A stretch of 9,449 bases of DNA from Sulfidibacterium sp964598065 (GTDB lineage: Bacteria; Bacteroidota; Bacteroidia; Bacteroidales; F082), in contig CAZRAW010000087.1 of the NCBI GenBank assembly GCA_964598065.1, positions 1 through 9,449 of the forward strand, given 5' to 3'. This document shows positions 6,211 to 9,449 of the stretch, one piece after another. Made by a program: the position numbers and the translations under genes. The notes beneath the pieces were generated by a model. That model was not told the DNA's origin. It worked only from the letters and a program-made list of their open reading frames with translations, and searched no databases. Position 1 is the stretch's first letter. The number at the start of each line of letters is the position of its first letter.

Positions 6211-6540
6211 ATGAGAGCAATGGAAATATACCGAAACGGAGTTTTAGCCGGAAAGCTGACAGAAGAAAACCGTCAACAGTTCGTGTTTAGATACGATGAT
6301 GCTTACTTCAATGATGCCACAAAAGCCCCTATAAGTTTAACACTTCCGAAAACGCAGCAAGAATATCGCAGTGAATTTTTATTTCCATTCTTCTATAATA
6401 TGCTAAGCGAAGGTGTGAACAGAAAATTGCAAAGCACACAATTGCAAATTGATGAAGAAGACAATTTCGGCTTGCTAATGGCAACGGCACAATACGATAC
6501 CATAGGAGCGATAACAGTAAAACCAATTGACAATGGATAA
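6211..6540 (+). CDS. hipS: HipS-like protein (stand-alone HipA N-terminal subdomain)
   Basis: A 109-residue protein equal to the N-terminal subdomain of HipA toxins. Typical features are the opening strands MEIYRNGVLAGKLTEE, the FVFRYDDAYF segment, PISLTLPKTQQEY, the helix FLFPFFYNMLSEGVNRK (about residues 56-72) and the closing motif AQYDTIGAITV (about 93-103). In ordinary HipA this domain continues into the kinase; here it ends with its own stop. In the E. coli HipBST system the equivalent HipS is the antitoxin that neutralises the HipT kinase, while HipB mainly supports repression, and I infer the same roles here. ATG 6211 is used; ATG 6220 is an alternative start that would drop three residues. 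It follows hipB by four bases and precedes hipT by 13 bases, so co-transcription is very likely. Confidence 0.85.
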   Translation: MRAMEIYRNGVLAGKLTEENRQQFVFRYDDAYFNDATKAPISLTLPKTQQEYRSEFLFPFFYNMLSEGVNRKLQSTQLQIDEEDNFGLLMATAQYDTIGAITVKPIDNG

Positions 6541-6553
6541 ATGGTAATGGGTT

Positions 6554-7591
6554 ATGAAGGATAATATTATTAAAAATAAGAGTTTCGATTTTCCATTATC
6601 AATTGAAGTCTGCCCCGGAACTTTGGCTGATGGTTTTAATACATACAGCCCAAGCTGTTTGCGAAATTTATTTAATGGCAAAAAAGTTAGCCATGTTTTG
6701 CCTTATGAACCACCACAACAAAGCGAAGAAGTTGCGGAACAGTTCATGGAAAACCGCAAGCGCATATCCATATCGGGAGTGCAGGAAAAACTGAGCTTTT
6801 TACTTGAAAAAAACCAATTACGTTTGACTAACGAGGGGGAACAAGGAACTTACATACTAAAACCTATACCGGGAGATTTGAAAAAAGTTGATGAGGTACC
6901 GGCAAATGAACACCTTACCATGCAAATAGCAAAGCAGGTGTATAAAATAAATACGGCTGAAAACGCCATGATCTTTTTTAAGAACGGCTCGCCGGCATAT
7001 ATCACCAAAAGATTTGATGTGAAAAAAGATGGCAAAAAATGGGGTAAAGAAGATTTTGCAAGCCTTGCCGGAAAAACAAAAGACAATACCGGGGCCAATT
7101 TCAAATATGATTACAGCTATGAAGAAGTTGGAATGTTGATACAAAAATTTGTTCCGGCATGGAGAGTAGAAATAGAAAAATATTTTTCATTGGTGGTGTT
7201 CGATTTCCTTTTTTCAAATGGTGATGCACACTTGAAAAATTTTTCATTACTGGAATCATCCCAAGGCGACTATTTGCTAAGCCCTGCGTATGATTTAGTG
7301 AATACAAGATTGCATGTTGACGACACAGATTTTGCTTTAGATAAAGGATTGTTTGCAGACGAATTCAGGAGTGCTGAATACAAAAAGAGCGGCCATCCTT
7401 CCAAAAGCGATTTTATAGAATTTGCCAAAAGGATAGGGGTAACTGAAAGCAGAATAGAAAAGCTGCTTAACCCGTTTTTAGAGAAACAAAACCCGGTTGA
7501 AACATTAATAAGCCATTCGTTTTTAAGTAATGATAGCAAAAGAGGGTATTTACTGATGTATCAAACAAAACGAAATTACTTTATCACATAA
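6554..7591 (+). CDS. hipT: HipT-like serine/threonine kinase toxin
   Basis: A 345-residue HipA-family kinase without the HipA N-subdomain 1. Motifs are the Gly-rich loop RISISGVQEKLSF with a Ser-Ile-Ser motif (S72, S74), where E. coli HipT is autophosphorylated; the nucleotide-binding lysine in YILKPIP (K103); the catalytic loop NGDAHLKN with D224 and N229; and the metal-binding Asp in SPAYDLV (D247). The spacing of D224, N229 and D247 equals that of HipA D309, N314 and D332, so the kinase looks intact. The first about 65 residues (CPGTL..., YSPSCLRNLF, VLPYEP) resemble the N-termini of other stand-alone HipT proteins, so the protein is not a broken HipA. E. coli HipT phosphorylates tryptophanyl-tRNA synthetase and HipA glutamyl-tRNA synthetase; the target here is unknown. 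Base composition is A+T-rich, as in hipB and hipS. Confidence 0.9.
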   Translation: MKDNIIKNKSFDFPLSIEVCPGTLADGFNTYSPSCLRNLFNGKKVSHVLPYEPPQQSEEVAEQFMENRKRISISGVQEKLSFLLEKNQLRLTNEGEQGTYILKPIPGDLKKVDEVPANEHLTMQIAKQVYKINTAENAMIFFKNGSPAYITKRFDVKKDGKKWGKEDFASLAGKTKDNTGANFKYDYSYEEVGMLIQKFVPAWRVEIEKYFSLVVFDFLFSNGDAHLKNFSLLESSQGDYLLSPAYDLVNTRLHVDDTDFALDKGLFADEFRSAEYKKSGHPSKSDFIEFAKRIGVTESRIEKLLNPFLEKQNPVETLISHSFLSNDSKRGYLLMYQTKRNYFIT

Positions 7592-7607
7592 AGACAGACG
7601 ACAGAAC

Positions 7608-7684
7608 ACCGGCAGGTAACCGTTACCGCCAATTCAATAAAGAAAATCAAATAATATTTACCAATAAATTCTTTTACCGCCGGT
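7608..7684 (+). repeat. Imperfect long-range inverted repeat between hipT and prfC
   Basis: ACCGGCAGGTAA (7608-7619) is the reverse complement of TTACCGCCGGT (7674-7684) apart from one extra base. A local palindrome GGTAAC-C-GTTACC (7615-7627) overlaps the left arm, and TTACCGCC occurs twice (7623-7630 and 7674-7681). No T run follows, so a terminator role for the hip operon is unproven. Confidence 0.35.
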
Positions 7685-7698
7685 TTCCCCGCTTTTTC

Positions 7699-7706
7699 TA
7701 CTTTTG
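7699..7706 (+). promoter_or_regulatory. Putative -7 promoter box of prfC
   Basis: TACTTTTG lies 19 bases before the ATG at 7725, predicting a leader of about 13 bases. It overlaps an in-frame TTG at 7704, which is therefore not a likely start. The -33 region (TTTTA near 7672) is weak. Confidence 0.5.
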
Positions 7707-7724
7707 CACCCTCAAATTTCACCC

Positions 7725-9299
7725 ATGGTTAATAAAAAAGAAATCGCACGCCGACGTACCTTTGCCATTGTCAGTCACCCCGATGCAGGGAAAACAACAT
7801 TGACGGAAAAACTGTTGCTTTACGGCGGAGCCATTCAGGTAGCCGGTGCGGTGAAGTCCAACAAAATTAAAAAAACAGCAACCTCCGACTGGATGGAAAT
7901 CGAACGGCAGCGTGGAATTTCCGTTGCCACATCCGTCATGGGTTTTGAATACCGCGACACCAAAATCAACATCCTTGACACCCCCGGCCACCAGGATTTT
8001 GCCGAAGATACCTTCCGCACACTGACGGCAGTTGACAGCGCTATTGTGGTGATTGATGTAGCCAAAGGCGTGGAGCCGCAAACCGAAAAGCTGGTCAAAG
8101 TATGCCGTATGCGCAAAACGCCCATGATGGTGTTTATCAACAAACTGGATCGCCCGGGCAAAGATGCTTTCGATTTGTTGGACGAAATTGAACAGAAACT
8201 CGGGCTGAAAGTAACTCCGCTGAGCTGGCCCATTGGCATGGGAAGCACTTTCAAAGGGGTTTACAATATTTATTACAAAAACCTGCAGCTGTTTTCTCCA
8301 GGCAAACAAACTATTGAGGAGAGTATCCGGTTTGATGACATGAACAATCCCGAACTAAAGGATTATCTTGGTGATGATGCCGGAAATCTGCGCGAAGAGC
8401 TGGAGCTGGTGCAGGGAGTTTATCCATCGTTCCGGAAAGAAGCTTATCTTTCGGGAGATATTTCGCCGGTATTTTTCGGCAGTGCGCTCAACAATTTCGG
8501 GGTGAAAGAGTTGCTGGATGTTTTTATCGAAGTTGCACCCGCCCCGCTGGGGCGCGAAAGCGACAAGCGATTTATAAAGCCGGAGGATGAAGCATTTACC
8601 GGATTTGTGTTTAAAATCCACGCCAACATGGACCCCAAACATCGCGACCGCATTGCTTTTGTACGAGTGGTTTCCGGTGTTTTCAGGCGAAACACCAACT
8701 ATCTGCATGTACGTCAAAACCGGTTGCTGAAATTTTCCAGTCCGACGGCATTCATGGCACAGAAAAAATCCGTGGTAGAAGCTGTTTATCCCGGCGACAT
8801 TGTGGGATTACACGACACGGGTAATTTTAAAATCGGTGATACGCTCACCGAAGGCGAAATGCTGCATTTCAAAGGAATTCCAAGCTTTTCGCCTGAGCTT
8901 TTCCGTTATGTGGTGAATGCTGATCCTATGAGATCTAAACAACTTGCCAAAGGCATCAACCAGCTTATGGACGAAGGGGTGGCACAGCTTTTTACCGGAA
9001 AGCAGAGCGGAAGGAAGATCATAGGAACCGTGGGCGCCCTGCAGTTTGAAGTGATTCAATACCGGCTGGAGCACGAGTACAACGCCAAATGTCGCTACGA
9101 ACCGATTACACTGTACAAAACGGTCTGGTTTATTAGCGAAAATAAAGAACAACTAAAAGATTTCAGAGCACGCAAACGCGGGCAGATTGCCATAGACAAA
9201 GAAGGCCGCGAGGTTTTTCTCGCCGACTCGCCCTTTTCGCTGCAGATGGCTCAGGAAAAATATCCTGATATTCAATTTTATTTCACCTCTGAGTTTTAG
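7725..9299 (+). CDS. prfC: Peptide chain release factor 3
   Basis: A translational GTPase of 524 residues, close to the E. coli length. RF3 removes RF1 or RF2 from the ribosome after peptide release and takes part in post-peptidyl-transfer quality control. GTPase motifs are G1 SHPDAGKTT (residues 17-25), the ERQRGIS switch I segment (60-66), G3 DTPGHQDF (85-92), G4 NKLDR (139-143) and the SWPIGMG stretch conserved in RF3. The second beta-barrel domain follows (about FTGFVFKIHANMDPKHRDRI) and the C-terminal RF3 domain holds VGALQFEVIQYRLEHEYN. It is RF3 and not EF-G, because the sequence is shorter and lacks EF-G domains IV and V. ATG 7725 is preferred over the in-frame TTG at 7704, which lies in the promoter box. 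The gene appears to be transcribed alone, with no clear terminator after the stop. Confidence 0.95.
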   Translation: MVNKKEIARRRTFAIVSHPDAGKTTLTEKLLLYGGAIQVAGAVKSNKIKKTATSDWMEIERQRGISVATSVMGFEYRDTKINILDTPGHQDFAEDTFRTLTAVDSAIVVIDVAKGVEPQTEKLVKVCRMRKTPMMVFINKLDRPGKDAFDLLDEIEQKLGLKVTPLSWPIGMGSTFKGVYNIYYKNLQLFSPGKQTIEESIRFDDMNNPELKDYLGDDAGNLREELELVQGVYPSFRKEAYLSGDISPVFFGSALNNFGVKELLDVFIEVAPAPLGRESDKRFIKPEDEAFTGFVFKIHANMDPKHRDRIAFVRVVSGVFRRNTNYLHVRQNRLLKFSSPTAFMAQKKSVVEAVYPGDIVGLHDTGNFKIGDTLTEGEMLHFKGIPSFSPELFRYVVNADPMRSKQLAKGINQLMDEGVAQLFTGKQSGRKIIGTVGALQFEVIQYRLEHEYNAKCRYEPITLYKTVWFISENKEQLKDFRARKRGQIAIDKEGREVFLADSPFSLQMAQEKYPDIQFYFTSEF

Positions 9300-9449
9300 C
9301 CTGATTAATTCACAAATTGATCTATTGCGAAGCCAAACTGCTTTGATTAAAGGCAATGCTCGATTTCCGATTCTCGAAATAGCAAAGGCTATTCCTGCGA
9401 GTCGAAAATCTGCGCTTACCTTTACTCTTCGTATTTTGACTTCTCATGA
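9300..9449. repeat. Non-coding tail with an imperfect inverted repeat; possible interspersed repeat
   Basis: No convincing gene is seen on the + strand. An inner hairpin AATAGC-AAAG-GCTATT (9378-9393) is nested in outer arms CTCG (9373-9376) and CGAG (9398-9401), with further partial pairing of GATTTCCGA (from 9362) to TCGAAAATC (9402-9410). On the - strand a 41-codon Arg/Ser-rich reading frame starts at 9448, but it is more likely to be repeat sequence than a gene. The style of the sequence recalls multi-copy intergenic repeats; copy number cannot be judged from one window. Confidence 0.3.

Noticed and set aside
6211..7591. hipS and hipT as a frameshifted hipA pseudogene
   Set aside because: HipS ends cleanly at a domain border, HipT has the N-terminal segment typical of stand-alone HipT, and no catalytic residue is missing.
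9326..9448. A 41-codon Arg/Ser-rich open frame on the - strand
   Set aside because: It is very short, overlaps an inverted repeat and has a composition typical of spurious frames; I treat it as repeat sequence.
1..9449. CRISPR arrays, tRNA or rRNA genes, insertion sequences
   Set aside because: No regularly spaced repeat series, cloverleaf, rRNA stretch, transposase or terminal inverted repeat pair was seen.

Overview
The window looks like chromosomal DNA of a Bacteroidota bacterium. Several genes are preceded by the TAnnTTTG -7 promoter element typical of that phylum, most starts lack a Shine-Dalgarno sequence and have A-rich leaders, and the MeaB, RluB and RF3 proteins read like Bacteroidota versions. 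A Marinilabiliales-type organism is possible, but that level of placement is a guess. All recognised genes lie on the + strand.

Layout. (1) 1-800: 3' part of an RluB/RsuA-family rRNA pseudouridine synthase whose start lies outside the window. (2) 909-1301: small FMN-binding pyridoxamine-phosphate-oxidase-like protein with its own promoter and a strong ribosome binding site. (3) 1421-2521: MeaB/ArgK-type GTPase, the chaperone of methylmalonyl-CoA mutase, with no mutase gene beside it. (4) 2522-2680: structured intergenic region with two 11-base direct repeats, hairpins and a sigma-54-like -24/-12 site. (5) 2681-3094: small secreted or periplasmic protein of unknown function built on an exact 32-residue period, followed by a good intrinsic terminator. 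(6) 3229-5822: two-gene operon of M16B peptidase subunits. The first keeps the zinc motif HxxEH; the second lacks it but keeps the R...Y substrate-binding pair, so together they should form one split active site. (7) 5823-7591: a tripartite HipBST toxin-antitoxin module (HTH repressor, HipA-N-like HipS, kinase HipT) with three evenly spaced palindromic operators upstream. (8) 7725-9299: peptide chain release factor 3 (prfC). (9) 9300-9449: non-coding tail with a long imperfect inverted repeat, perhaps part of an interspersed repeat.

The HipBST module is the accessory element. It is visibly A+T-richer than its housekeeping neighbours, has its own promoter and operators, and sits between two unrelated conserved units. 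Its operators (5837-5858, 5898-5919, 5960-5981) share the half-site AAATCACAYT, are spaced 61 and 62 bases apart, and the last covers the transcription start and the hipB start codon, which implies autorepression. The rest of the window consists of independent short transcription units, most with a recognisable -7 box 15 to 40 bases before the start codon.
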